Shown here: positions 7,329 through 14,098 of the stretch, one piece after another
Numbering within the stretch: position 1 is the stretch's first letter
How the letters are laid out: every line of letters begins with the position of its first letter
NCBI GenBank assembly: GCA_049318165.1
Contig: JBMOGW010000030.1
Location: forward strand, 1-21,293
DNA: 21,293 nt
Reading direction: 5' to 3'
Origin: UBA668 sp049318165
Lineage (GTDB): Bacteria; Actinomycetota; Acidimicrobiia; Acidimicrobiales; Ilumatobacteraceae
Made by a program: the position numbers and the translations under genes
The notes under the pieces: model-generated
Databases searched by the model: none
Told to the model about the DNA's origin: nothing
What the model saw: only the letters and a program-made list of their open reading frames with translations

Positions 7329-7334
7329 AGTATG
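7329..7334 (-). promoter_or_regulatory. -10 element (CATACT) for the P-type ATPase
   Basis: CATACT on the minus strand ends 6 nt before GTG 7322. It matches TATACT at five of six positions. No clear -35 is seen. Confidence 0.4.
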
Positions 7335-7368
7335 CGCCTCTGCGCGCAAGGCCGTCCTGGAGCGTTCC

Positions 7369-7396
7369 TTGACACGCAGGGCGACCGGCGCAGACT
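7369..7396 (+). promoter_or_regulatory. sigma-70-type promoter of the lipoprotein gene
   Basis: A perfect TTGACA (7369-7374), a 16-nt spacer and CAGACT (7391-7396). Six nucleotides separate the -10 from GTG 7403, so the mRNA should be leaderless. This is the best -35/-10 pair I see in the window. Confidence 0.65.
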
Positions 7397-7402
7397 GGAG
7401 CC

Positions 7403-7804
7403 GTGAGGATCCGTTGCATCGGTGCGGTCGCGCTCGCCGTCTCGTTCGCTGTCGTGCTGGCGGGCTGCCTGACGCGCACGGCCGGGCCCGCGGAACCGAC
7501 CGGCACGGTGCGCGGCACGGTGCTCGCCGGGCCGACGTGCCCCGTCGAGACCGAAGGCGGGACCGGCTGCGATCCGATGCCCGTGCAGGGCGACGTGCAG
7601 TTCTGGGACGGCCGGTCGAAGGTGGGTGACGTCACGCTCGCTCGAGACGGAACGTTCACCGCCGACGTGCCGCTCGGGACCTACACCGTGCGCGTGGTCC
7701 CCGCCGGAGACTCCGGCTTCCCGGTGTGCCGGGATTCGCAGGTGACGGTGGTGGCGACAGGGACGCCGCCGCTGTCGCTGGAGTGCGACACCGGCATCCG
7801 TTGA
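7403..7804 (+). CDS. secreted lipoprotein with carboxypeptidase-regulatory-like beta domain
   Basis: 133 residues. A short signal peptide ends in the lipobox LAGC, with lipidated Cys at 22. The mature part starts with a Thr/Pro/Gly linker. It then has a beta-sandwich-like domain with the pattern GTVRGTV, a CP...GC pair, DGTF and GTYTVRV, typical of carboxypeptidase-regulatory or prealbumin-like domains. It ends in CDTGIR. Three Cys residues beyond the lipobox could form disulfides outside the membrane. GTG 7403 is preceded by the TTGACA/CAGACT promoter with 6 nt spacing. The gene is divergent from the P-type ATPase and convergent with the aldolase (9-nt gap). The role is unknown. Confidence 0.78.
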   Translation: MRIRCIGAVALAVSFAVVLAGCLTRTAGPAEPTGTVRGTVLAGPTCPVETEGGTGCDPMPVQGDVQFWDGRSKVGDVTLARDGTFTADVPLGTYTVRVVPAGDSGFPVCRDSQVTVVATGTPPLSLECDTGIR

Positions 7805-7813
7805 CCTGGTGGG

Positions 7814-8593
7814 TCAGTACATCGCGCCGGACGAACCGTCGGGGCCCTGGGCACCGCGGCCCTGGTCGAGTTCCTGGGTCATGCGGGTGCGCATCGCCAG
7901 CAGGTCGCTCGTCACCGTGATCATGCGGAAACCCTGCTCGAGCCGGCGCCCGGTGAGGTCGCCCGTCGAGTGGATGCCCGGGACCACACCGGCCTTCCGG
8001 CACGCCGCGACGATGGCCAACAGCGCGTCGGTGAACTCGCTGCGGTCGTCGTTGTTCGCGGGCGGCAGGCCGAGGCTCAGCGACAGGTCGGCGGGGCCGA
8101 CGTAGATCGCGTCGATGCCGGGCACGGCCAGGATGTCGTCGAGGTTGCGCAGCGCCTGCACGGTCTCGATCATCGGGATCACGGCCACCCGGTCGTTCGC
8201 CGTCACGTGGTAGTCGGTGGTGCGCATACCGGCCATCACCGGGCCGTAGCTGCGCTCGCCCAGGGGCGGGTATCGAGTGCCGCGCACGACGGCCTGGGCC
8301 TCGGCGACGGTGTTGACCATCGGCACCACCACGCCCTCGACACCGGCGTCGAGCATCTTGCCGAGGATGCCTGCCTCGTTCCACGGCACACGGGCAATGG
8401 GCCTCGAGCCGCCGAGCATGATGCCCTGCACCATGCCGACGGTCGCCTGGTAGTCGACGGCGCCGTGCTGGTTGTCGACGCACACGTAGTCGAATCCCAC
8501 CCGTGCCGTCGTCTCGGCCACCGCGGTGGAAGGGGACGACAGCCAGGCACCGAGGGTCGCACGGTCGTCGGCCCACATCTCGCGAAGGTTCAT
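7814..8593 (-). CDS. HpcH/HpaI aldolase/citrate lyase family protein
   Basis: 259 residues; class II metal-dependent pyruvate aldolase fold (TIM barrel). Motifs include CVDNQHG with D40 and the base H43, ARVPWN with R68, PMIET with metal ligand E143, and YVGPADL with metal ligand D169. The family reversibly cleaves 4-hydroxy-2-oxoacids to pyruvate and an aldehyde, as in hydroxyphenylacetate or deoxy-sugar-acid breakdown. ATG 8593 is chosen over ATG 8602 because CAGAAT ends 7 nt upstream and overlaps the earlier ATG. It lies 25 nt downstream of a D-2-hydroxyacid dehydrogenase on the same strand, which suggests linked 2-oxo/2-hydroxy acid metabolism. Confidence 0.9.
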   Translation of the reverse strand: MNLREMWADDRATLGAWLSSPSTAVAETTARVGFDYVCVDNQHGAVDYQATVGMVQGIMLGGSRPIARVPWNEAGILGKMLDAGVEGVVVPMVNTVAEAQAVVRGTRYPPLGERSYGPVMAGMRTTDYHVTANDRVAVIPMIETVQALRNLDDILAVPGIDAIYVGPADLSLSLGLPPANNDDRSEFTDALLAIVAACRKAGVVPGIHSTGDLTGRRLEQGFRMITVTSDLLAMRTRMTQELDQGRGAQGPDGSSGAMY

Positions 8594-8600
8594 GTCGTGC

Positions 8601-8606
8601 ATTCTG
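8601..8606 (-). promoter_or_regulatory. -10 element (CAGAAT) for the aldolase
   Basis: CAGAAT on the minus strand, 7 nt before ATG 8593. It lies in the short gap behind the dehydrogenase gene, so it would be an internal promoter if the genes are co-transcribed. Confidence 0.38.
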
Positions 8607-8618
8607 GCACCCGACGGG

Positions 8619-9539
8619 TCAGCACTGCTCGGGCACGACGCTGGTGGGGGTGCCGGCGAGCGTGGCGAGCGCGTGCTCGATGGCGTGCTGGTACAGCCGG
8701 CGACGGCCGATGCGGGTGCCCGACGCGACGTGCGGCGTCACCACCACGCCAGGGTGCGACAGCAGCGGATGCCCCACGGGCAGCGGCTCGGGGTCGGTGA
8801 CGTCGAGCCCTGCGCCGGCCAGCTGGCCGCGGTCGAGCGCATCGAGCAGCGCGTCGTGATCGACGAGCGCGCCACGTGCGCAGTTCACCAGGTAGCTGCC
8901 CGGCTGCATCGTCGCCAACGTCTCGGCATTCACGACGTGCCGGGTGGACGGCAGCGCCGGAGCGTGCAGCGACACCACGTCCGACACCGACCACAGTTCG
9001 TCCAGCGACACCGGCCGGGCCACGCCATCGCTCTCGGTGAGCAGCGGGTCGAACGCGACGACGTCCATGCCCAACGCGGCGCCCACCGTTGCGACCCGGC
9101 GGGCGATGCGGCCGTAGCCGACGAGGCCGAGCACGCGGCCGTCCAGTTCCAGACCTGTCGCCGGCCCGCCGGTGAGCCCCTCCGCGGCGCGTGCCTGTGA
9201 AGCGGCAAGACCTTTCGTGACGCTCAGCATCAACGCCACGGTGTGCTCGGCCGTCGACACCGTGGGGGCGGCCGGGGCGTAGCACACGGTGATGCCGGCC
9301 GCGGTCGCCGCCTCGACGTCGACCGTGTCGTACCCCACACCGACGCGTGAAATGACGCGCAGCCGTGACCCGCCGGCCATCGCCGCGGCGTCCCAGCGGC
9401 GCATGCCGGCGACGACCGCATCGGCGAGCGGCAGGTCGGCGTCGTCCGGCCCGACGGCCACGGCACGGCCGTCGACCAGGTCTCGGAATTCGTCGGGAAG
9501 TGGTCGGTCGAAGAACAGCACCGGCAGCGCATCGCTCAT
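8619..9539 (-). CDS. D-2-hydroxyacid dehydrogenase (NAD(P)-dependent)
   Basis: 306 residues. A split catalytic domain surrounds a Rossmann domain with GLVGYGRIA (138-146). The catalytic triad is visible: R222 in NCARGALVD, E251 in DPEPLP and H270 in TPHVASGT. The H-x-x-S arrangement is typical of the phosphoglycerate/glyoxylate-reductase-like branch. It interconverts a 2-oxoacid and a D-2-hydroxyacid. No ACT domain is present, so SerA is unlikely. ATG 9539 follows TACGGT by 7 nt. It lies between the alpha/beta hydrolase and the aldolase on the same strand. The substrate is unknown; glyoxylate, hydroxypyruvate or a sugar-derived oxoacid are possible. Confidence 0.92.
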   Translation of the reverse strand: MSDALPVLFFDRPLPDEFRDLVDGRAVAVGPDDADLPLADAVVAGMRRWDAAAMAGGSRLRVISRVGVGYDTVDVEAATAAGITVCYAPAAPTVSTAEHTVALMLSVTKGLAASQARAAEGLTGGPATGLELDGRVLGLVGYGRIARRVATVGAALGMDVVAFDPLLTESDGVARPVSLDELWSVSDVVSLHAPALPSTRHVVNAETLATMQPGSYLVNCARGALVDHDALLDALDRGQLAGAGLDVTDPEPLPVGHPLLSHPGVVVTPHVASGTRIGRRRLYQHAIEHALATLAGTPTSVVPEQC

Positions 9540-9546
9540 GGCAGCA

Positions 9547-9552
9547 ACCGTA
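9547..9552 (-). promoter_or_regulatory. -10 element (TACGGT) for the dehydrogenase
   Basis: TACGGT on the minus strand, 7 nt before ATG 9539, in the 29-nt gap after the hydrolase gene. Confidence 0.42.
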
Positions 9553-9568
9553 ACTGGCCGGGGTGCTG

Positions 9569-10573
9569 TCAGGCGTCGGCGGGAGCGAGCGCGGCCTCGA
9601 GCCGGTCGAGTTGCTCCAGCGTCGCCGCGATGATCTGCGACTGCGCATCCGTGCGGCTGATCGTCGGGCTGCCATCGCCCGACTGGGCGCCGTAGTCACC
9701 GAAGAACGCGTGGATACCGCCCTCGACCGCCACGAACCGTGCGTCGGGTGGCAGGTCCGACTTCGACCCCTCGATGTCGGCGGGTGTTGCGAGGCCGTCC
9801 TTCGTTCCGGACACCGACAGCACGTCCAAGCCGGCGCGCTCGGCCATCGACGCCGCCGGATACGCGGCCCACAGCAAAAGACCCGCGAGTTCGTCGCGTT
9901 CGTCGGTGGCGTAGCTGGCGGCCATCGCCCCGCCGAGCGAGTGCCCACCGACCACCCACTGGGTCACCAGGTCGTCGGCGCCGACGACGGCATTGGCATC
10001 GCGGATGCCGAACACGGCGAGGTTGAACGGGAACTCGACGATCACCACCGGGTAGCCCGCTTCGGCGATCGGTCGCAGGATGCGGCCGTACGCCCTCGGA
10101 TCGACCTTTGCACCGGGGTAGAACACCAGCCCGGTGACTTTGGGAGCGTCGGGCTGCAGACGGATCAGCCCGCCGTGTGTCATCACCGTCACCCCGTTGC
10201 CGCTGCGCAGCGCGTCGATGGCCACTTGGTCGGCGGACAGCGGTCGCAGGTACAGCACACCGGCCACCGTGGAGAACGTCGCCACCACCAGCACGGCGCG
10301 CAGGCCCCAGGTGCGGAGCCGCCCGCGCCGTTTCGCCGGCGAGTTCCACCAGCCCCAGAACAGCAGCGCGAGCGACCACAACGTCACCGTGAGCAGCGTG
10401 ATGCGGTACGCAGGGTGTGACCCCCAGATGCCCACCCACTCGGTGGCCAGGCAGTACGCGACGGTCAGCAGGGCGAAGAGCGCGGCGGCGATCGGCCACC
10501 AGCGCAACGGTCGGTGCGGCCGAGGTGACGAGGCGCCCGCGGCGACGTCGAGGCCGGCGGGAGCGTCTGTCAC
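9569..10573 (-). CDS. membrane-anchored alpha/beta hydrolase
   Basis: 334 residues. The N-terminal third has about three hydrophobic helices (near 27-45, 57-75 and 90-108). An alpha/beta-hydrolase domain of the PF12695 type follows. It has the nucleophile elbow GHSLGG (S212), a candidate acid D259 in SGTKDG and a candidate base H288 in GGIHAFFG. FYPGAKVD (151-158) supplies the oxyanion-side loop. The product is likely an esterase/lipase-like enzyme at the membrane; the substrate is unknown. The frame opens at GTG 10612, but GTG 10573 is preferred since TACGCT lies 7 nt upstream. It is divergent from the cyclic-nucleotide-binding-fold gene. Confidence 0.88.
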   Translation of the reverse strand: MTDAPAGLDVAAGASSPRPHRPLRWWPIAAALFALLTVAYCLATEWVGIWGSHPAYRITLLTVTLWSLALLFWGWWNSPAKRRGRLRTWGLRAVLVVATFSTVAGVLYLRPLSADQVAIDALRSGNGVTVMTHGGLIRLQPDAPKVTGLVFYPGAKVDPRAYGRILRPIAEAGYPVVIVEFPFNLAVFGIRDANAVVGADDLVTQWVVGGHSLGGAMAASYATDERDELAGLLLWAAYPAASMAERAGLDVLSVSGTKDGLATPADIEGSKSDLPPDARFVAVEGGIHAFFGDYGAQSGDGSPTISRTDAQSQIIAATLEQLDRLEAALAPADA

Positions 10574-10580
10574 GCGGGTG

Positions 10581-10586
10581 AGCGTA
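10581..10586 (-). promoter_or_regulatory. -10 element (TACGCT) for the alpha/beta hydrolase
   Basis: TACGCT on the minus strand, 7 nt before GTG 10573. It lies inside the longer open frame, which argues against the upstream start. Confidence 0.45.
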
Positions 10587-10634
10587 ATCGTGGGACCGTA
10601 CCGATTCGTCACATTCCGTTCATCGGCGCGGCCC

Positions 10635-10640
10635 TACGAT
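10635..10640 (+). promoter_or_regulatory. -10 element (TACGAT) for the 10647 gene
   Basis: TACGAT is followed by 6 nt and GTG 10647. The implied transcript is leaderless. Confidence 0.45.
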
Positions 10641-10646
10641 CGCTGT

Positions 10647-11129
10647 GTGCCTGATTTGGTCAAGTTGTCGGCGCATCTGCCGGAGGTCCACCTGCCGGTC
10701 GGGGCGTCCGTGGTGACGGAAGGCGGTGACGGCGGCCAGGTGTGGGTGCTCGTGTCCGGCAGCCTCGAGGTGCGCAAGGGCGACATCGCGGTCAACACCA
10801 TCACGCACCCCGGCGCGCTGATCGGCGAGATGTCGACGCTCACCGGCGGTCGGCACTCGGCCTCGGTCGTGGCCACGGCGCCCACCGTGCTGCGCCACGC
10901 CGAGGACGGCGCTGCGTTCCTCGAGTCCGACCCTGCGGTGCTGCGACTCGTGGCGCAGGGCCTTGCCGAGCGCCTGGCGTTCGTCACCACCTACCTTGCC
11001 GATCTTCGGCACCAGTACGGCGACTCGCCTGGGCTGTCGATGGTGGGCGAGGTGCTGCAGCAGTTGGCGCAGCGTCAGGCGCCCCCGGCCCGACCCGGCT
11101 CGGCGCGCGACCCCGACCCGGACTACTGA
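10647..11129 (+). CDS. stand-alone cyclic-nucleotide-binding-fold (Crp-like sensor) protein
   Basis: 160 residues. A single cupin-type beta-roll with GDGGQVWVLVSGSLEVRKGD and the phosphate-binding-cassette region GEMSTLTGGRHSAS (60-73) matches the Crp/Fnr effector domain. There is no helix-turn-helix after it. The protein instead ends in a helix and a short Pro/Arg/Asp-rich tail, so it is not a classical transcription factor. The cassette Glu is present (E61), but the position usually held by the phosphate-contacting Arg appears to be His (H70), with R69 just before it. Ligand binding is therefore uncertain. GTG 10647 follows TACGAT by 6 nt. The gene is divergent from the hydrolase and convergent with the DUF1348 gene. 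Confidence 0.85.
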   Translation: MPDLVKLSAHLPEVHLPVGASVVTEGGDGGQVWVLVSGSLEVRKGDIAVNTITHPGALIGEMSTLTGGRHSASVVATAPTVLRHAEDGAAFLESDPAVLRLVAQGLAERLAFVTTYLADLRHQYGDSPGLSMVGEVLQQLAQRQAPPARPGSARDPDPDY

Positions 11130-11141
11130 GCCCGTCGGCGG

Positions 11142-11609
11142 TCAGTGCAGCGGGATGCCGCTGGTGTCGCCCTCGGCCCGCGGCCCGTGGATGCGGCGCT
11201 CGGATTCGTCGATCGGCACGTCGTTGATGCTCGCCTCGCGCCGCGCCATGTAGCCGTGCTCGTCGAACTCCCAGTTCTCGTTGCCGTACGAGCGGAACCA
11301 CTGGCCCTCGTCGTCGTGCCACTCGTACTGGAAGCGCACGGCGATGTGGTTGCCGCTGAACGCCCACAGGTCCTTGCGCAACACGTACTCGTGCTCGCGT
11401 TCCCACTTTCGGGTGAGGAACTCGACGATCTGATCGCGGCCCTGGATGAACTCGCTGCGGTTCCGCCACACCGAATCGGCGGTGTAGGCGCCCGCAACCC
11501 GCGCCGGGTCCTTCGTGTTCCACGCGGCTTCGGCCATCAGCACCTTCTGACGGGCCCCGGCTTCGTCGAACGGCGGCAGCGGCGGGCGGGGAGCGGGCAC
11601 ATCGGACAT
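11142..11609 (-). CDS. DUF1348 (NTF2-like) family protein
   Basis: 155 residues; SnoaL/NTF2-like cone fold of the DUF1348 (PF07080) type. Recognisable stretches are AEAAWNTKDP, the Trp/Asn/Arg-rich VWRNRSEFIQGR, FLTRKWERE, AVRFQYEWHD and the C-terminal REASINDVPI. The N-terminus has a Pro-rich 15-residue extension. The family is widespread in bacteria and fungi and of unproven function; hydrolase or small-molecule-binding roles are guesses. ATG 11609 follows TACCGT by 6 nt. It lies downstream of the metallophosphoesterase on the same strand, with a 35-nt gap that contains its -10. Confidence 0.9.
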   Translation of the reverse strand: MSDVPAPRPPLPPFDEAGARQKVLMAEAAWNTKDPARVAGAYTADSVWRNRSEFIQGRDQIVEFLTRKWEREHEYVLRKDLWAFSGNHIAVRFQYEWHDDEGQWFRSYGNENWEFDEHGYMARREASINDVPIDESERRIHGPRAEGDTSGIPLH

Positions 11610-11615
11610 GGCGCC

Positions 11616-11621
11616 ACGGTA
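11616..11621 (-). promoter_or_regulatory. -10 element (TACCGT) for the DUF1348 gene
   Basis: TACCGT on the minus strand, 6 nt before ATG 11609. Confidence 0.45.
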
Positions 11622-11644
11622 GCCAGACGCTGCTGTGGTGTGCG

Positions 11645-12394
11645 TCAGACCGCGGTGCGCTCGGGTGCCTGGGGGAGGGTGAGGTCGATGTCCTCTGCGC
11701 CGGCGAGCGACCACCAGTTCGCGGTCGACGCGGCGAGATCGATCTCGATGTGCGTCGGCACCGGACCCATCTGCCGACCGGGGTTGAACACCCATGTGTC
11801 GCCGATGCGGTCGGCCCAGGCGCCGTCGTGCTTGAACGGCGGTTCGTGCACGTGGCCGGTCAGCACCATGTCCGGCCGGAAGCGGTCGATCCACGGGCCG
11901 AGGTCTTCGTCGCCGTAGTGGCGGCGGCCGGTCCAGCACGTCGGCGAACCGAACGGCGGCCAGTGGTACACCCAGATCCAACGTGCGGGGCGGACGGCCT
12001 CGTCGGCGGCCATCTGCGCGACCACCGCCTCCTTGCCGACCGGGCCGTCCCACCACGGGAAGATGCTCACCAACGTGTCGTCGATGCGGATGGATGCCCC
12101 GTCGGTCGGCACGCCCAGTGCTCGCGCGTCGTCCAGCCAGAGCGCCGCCTGTTCGCCCGCAGCGTCGGGGCCGGTGAGGTCGTGGTTGCCGCTGCTCACC
12201 GCCACTCGGCCCGTCTCGCGCAGCATCTGCAGGTACTGCAGCACCACCACGCTCTGCGCCTCCAGCGGCACGGGGGACGCCAGGTCGAGTTGATCGCCGG
12301 CCAGCACCACGAGGTCGTACGCGGGCGCCTGCGCCACCACCCAGTCGAACTGGGGCAGTGAGTAGTGGAGGTCGGACACCAGCAGGATGCGCAC
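11645..12394 (-). CDS. calcineurin-like metallophosphoesterase
   Basis: 249 residues with the full dinuclear metal-site set: DLH (8-10), GDQLD (33-37), GNHD (69-72), H144 in YHWPP and GHVH (180-183). This makes an active phosphodiesterase or phosphatase likely. The substrate could be a nucleotide, cyclic nucleotide, nucleic acid or phospholipid. It has no signal peptide and no TM segment. GTG 12394, which begins VRILLVSDLH, is chosen because TAGGCT lies 8 nt upstream and the family begins just before the DxH motif. The ATG at 12430 would add a non-conserved extension running across that hexamer. Confidence 0.92.
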   Translation of the reverse strand: MRILLVSDLHYSLPQFDWVVAQAPAYDLVVLAGDQLDLASPVPLEAQSVVVLQYLQMLRETGRVAVSSGNHDLTGPDAAGEQAALWLDDARALGVPTDGASIRIDDTLVSIFPWWDGPVGKEAVVAQMAADEAVRPARWIWVYHWPPFGSPTCWTGRRHYGDEDLGPWIDRFRPDMVLTGHVHEPPFKHDGAWADRIGDTWVFNPGRQMGPVPTHIEIDLAASTANWWSLAGAEDIDLTLPQAPERTAV

Positions 12395-12402
12395 CGCCGC
12401 GC

Positions 12403-12408
12403 AGCCTA
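12403..12408 (-). promoter_or_regulatory. -10 element (TAGGCT) for the metallophosphoesterase
   Basis: TAGGCT on the minus strand, 8 nt before GTG 12394. Confidence 0.45.
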
Positions 12409-12471
12409 GGAACGACGACGCCCCCGACACCCGGGACGCGCACGGTCGTCACCGACTGGAAACAGATGCGA

Positions 12472-13764
12472 TCAGTCCTTCGGCCAGGCAGCGGCCACGG
12501 CGAGCAACTCGTCGCGCACGTCCGGGTGGCCGATGGAAGCCAGCGCGACCGCTCGTTCGCGGATGGTGCGGCCGGCCAGTTCGGCGACACCGAACTCGGT
12601 GATCACCACGTCCACCTGATGGCGTGGCGTGCTGACCACCGACCCTGCCGGCAACGCCGGGAGGATGCGCGTGACCAGTTGGCCCTGGACGGTGCTGGAC
12701 GAGGGCAGGCAGATCAGGCTGCGGCCGTCGGCAGACAGGCCCGGCCCGCTGACGAAGTCCTCGTGTCCGCCGACCCCGCTGAACTGCGTGCCGCCGATGG
12801 TGTCGGCGATCACCTGACCGGCGAGATCGACCGCCAACGCGCCATTGATGGTGACCATGTGCCGGTTCATCGAGATCAGCTCCGGCGAGTTCACCAGTTT
12901 CACCGGCAGGAAGCGCACGTCGCGGTTGTCGTCGAGCCACTCGTACAACTCGGGCACGCCGGCCGCGAAGGTCGTCACCGACACGCCGTCGAAGCAGCCT
13001 CCCTTGCGGTTGGTCACCTTCCCGGCTCGGTGCAGGTGCATCAAGCCGGTGGTGAACATCTCCGAGTGGACGCCGAAGTCGCCGAGTGGGCTCTCGGCGA
13101 GCAGCTTCGCCACCTGGCTCGGGATACCGCCGATACCGGTCTGCAAGGTGCAGCCGTCCACCATGAACTGCATCGCGTGGCCGGCGATCAACCGCTCCGC
13201 CTCGGTCGGCTCGGCGTCGGCCAGGGTGAGCGGCCGGCGGTCGCTCTCGACGAGGAGGTCGATCTCGTCGACGTGGAGGCGGTGCATGTGCGACGGCTCG
13301 AGACCGTGGGTGCGCGGGAAGTGCGGGCTGCACTCCACGACCAGCAGCCGCTCGGGGTCGGCGCCGGCGGCGTGCAGTTCGTCCACCGACGCGCCCGCGT
13401 GCACGCTGAGGCTCACCCATCCGTCCACCGGCATTGCGGCCGATGTCGCCATCACCCGCGGCTTCAGGTGGTGGAGTACCGGCTCGAAACGGCGGAAGTC
13501 GGCGGGCACGAAGTCCACAGAGGCGCCCGCGTCGCGGAGGAACCGTTCGGCGGGTCCGAAGAACCCGCTGCGGTAGTGGACGCCGCTGCGCAGGAACAGT
13601 TGGTACAGGTCGGGCAGCAGTGCGCCGAACACCTCCAGCTGTTCGAAGTCGTCGCGCTCGCCGAGCGCATGGAGGAACCCGCCGGGCACGCCTGGTCCGA
13701 GCGGCACCGCCAGGGTGTCGACCGGACGGATGGCGGCCACGGCATCGGTCATTGCCGTGAACAT
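12472..13764 (-). CDS. acetyl-CoA hydrolase/transferase family (4-hydroxybutyrate CoA-transferase-like)
   Basis: 430 residues, typical length for the Cat1/AbfT family (PF02550 plus PF13336). It moves CoA between acetyl-CoA and a short carboxylate such as 4-hydroxybutyrate, butyrate or succinate. Seen are the QTGIGGIPSQVA loop, the active-site glutamate region GVHSEMF (E235 forms the glutamyl-CoA thioester in the family), GGHEDFVSGP, and the C-terminal VVITEFGVAEL with the following IRERA. Cytoplasmic. ATG 13764 is chosen because CATCCT lies 6 nt upstream on the minus strand; ATG 13752 is the alternative. It is divergent from the cold-shock gene. Confidence 0.93.
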   Translation of the reverse strand: MFTAMTDAVAAIRPVDTLAVPLGPGVPGGFLHALGERDDFEQLEVFGALLPDLYQLFLRSGVHYRSGFFGPAERFLRDAGASVDFVPADFRRFEPVLHHLKPRVMATSAAMPVDGWVSLSVHAGASVDELHAAGADPERLLVVECSPHFPRTHGLEPSHMHRLHVDEIDLLVESDRRPLTLADAEPTEAERLIAGHAMQFMVDGCTLQTGIGGIPSQVAKLLAESPLGDFGVHSEMFTTGLMHLHRAGKVTNRKGGCFDGVSVTTFAAGVPELYEWLDDNRDVRFLPVKLVNSPELISMNRHMVTINGALAVDLAGQVIADTIGGTQFSGVGGHEDFVSGPGLSADGRSLICLPSSSTVQGQLVTRILPALPAGSVVSTPRHQVDVVITEFGVAELAGRTIRERAVALASIGHPDVRDELLAVAAAWPKD

Positions 13765-13770
13765 GGCTCA

Positions 13771-13776
13771 AGGATG
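13771..13776 (-). promoter_or_regulatory. possible -10 element (CATCCT) for the CoA-transferase
   Basis: CATCCT on the minus strand, 6 nt before ATG 13764. It is a weaker match than most, supported mainly by its position. Confidence 0.3.
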
Positions 13777-13840
13777 CGTCCGCGTCACGCGAGCGGCCAG
13801 GGGCGAAAGCCACCTGCTGCGCGGCCACCGCGGGACCGGC

Positions 13841-13846
13841 TACCCT
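13841..13846 (+). promoter_or_regulatory. -10 element (TACCCT) of the cold-shock gene
   Basis: TACCCT lies 44 nt before ATG 13891, giving a predicted leader of roughly 35-40 nt, in contrast with the leaderless neighbours. The leader can form short GC hairpins (CCAC/GTGG near 13860-13870). Confidence 0.4.
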
Positions 13847-13880
13847 GGCCGGACGTCACCACGTGGGTGGCGAAGAAAGT

Positions 13881-13888
13881 GGAGAAGG
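13881..13888 (+). promoter_or_regulatory. ribosome-binding site of the cold-shock gene
   Basis: GGAGAAGG just upstream of ATG 13891, with GGAG 6 nt from the start codon. It selects ATG over in-frame upstream GTG codons in the same open frame. Confidence 0.75.
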
Positions 13889-13890
13889 CA

Positions 13891-14091
13891 ATGACCATCG
13901 GCACCGTGAAGTTCTTCAACGCACAGAAGGGCTACGGCTTCATTTCCCGTGAAGGGGGGTCTGATGTGTTCGTGCACTTCTCGAACATCGACGGCTCCGG
14001 GTACAAGTCGCTCGAGGAAGGGCAGACCGTCGAGTTCGAGATCGGCGCCGGCCGCAAGGGCGACGAAGCTCTGAAGGTCCGCGTCGTCTGA
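13891..14091 (+). CDS. cold-shock domain protein (CspA family)
   Basis: 66 residues, the standard single cold-shock domain (OB fold) that binds single-stranded RNA/DNA and melts RNA secondary structure. RNP1 is KGYGFI (13-18) and RNP2 is VFVHF (26-30). It begins with the canonical MxxGTVKFFN. ATG 13891 has a strong Shine-Dalgarno, and a TACCCT -10 suggests a short leader. The frame remains open far upstream, but that is antisense to the CoA-transferase. The stop codon forms half of a 10-bp palindrome with the stop of the convergent oxidoreductase gene. Confidence 0.97.
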   Translation: MTIGTVKFFNAQKGYGFISREGGSDVFVHFSNIDGSGYKSLEEGQTVEFEIGAGRKGDEALKVRVV

Positions 14092-14098
14092 CGCGTCA
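14089..14098. repeat. 10-bp palindrome joining two convergent stop codons
   Basis: TGACGCGTCA is perfectly self-complementary. Its left end is the TGA of the cold-shock gene and its right end is the TGA, on the other strand, of the oxidoreductase gene. It is too short and lacks a T tract, so it is not a typical terminator. Confidence 0.5.

Noticed and set aside
12358..13890. Long plus-strand open frame leading into the cold-shock gene
   Set aside because: It is antisense to the CoA-transferase. The cold-shock protein has its own SD and canonical start at 13891, so the upstream part is a shadow of high-GC coding DNA.
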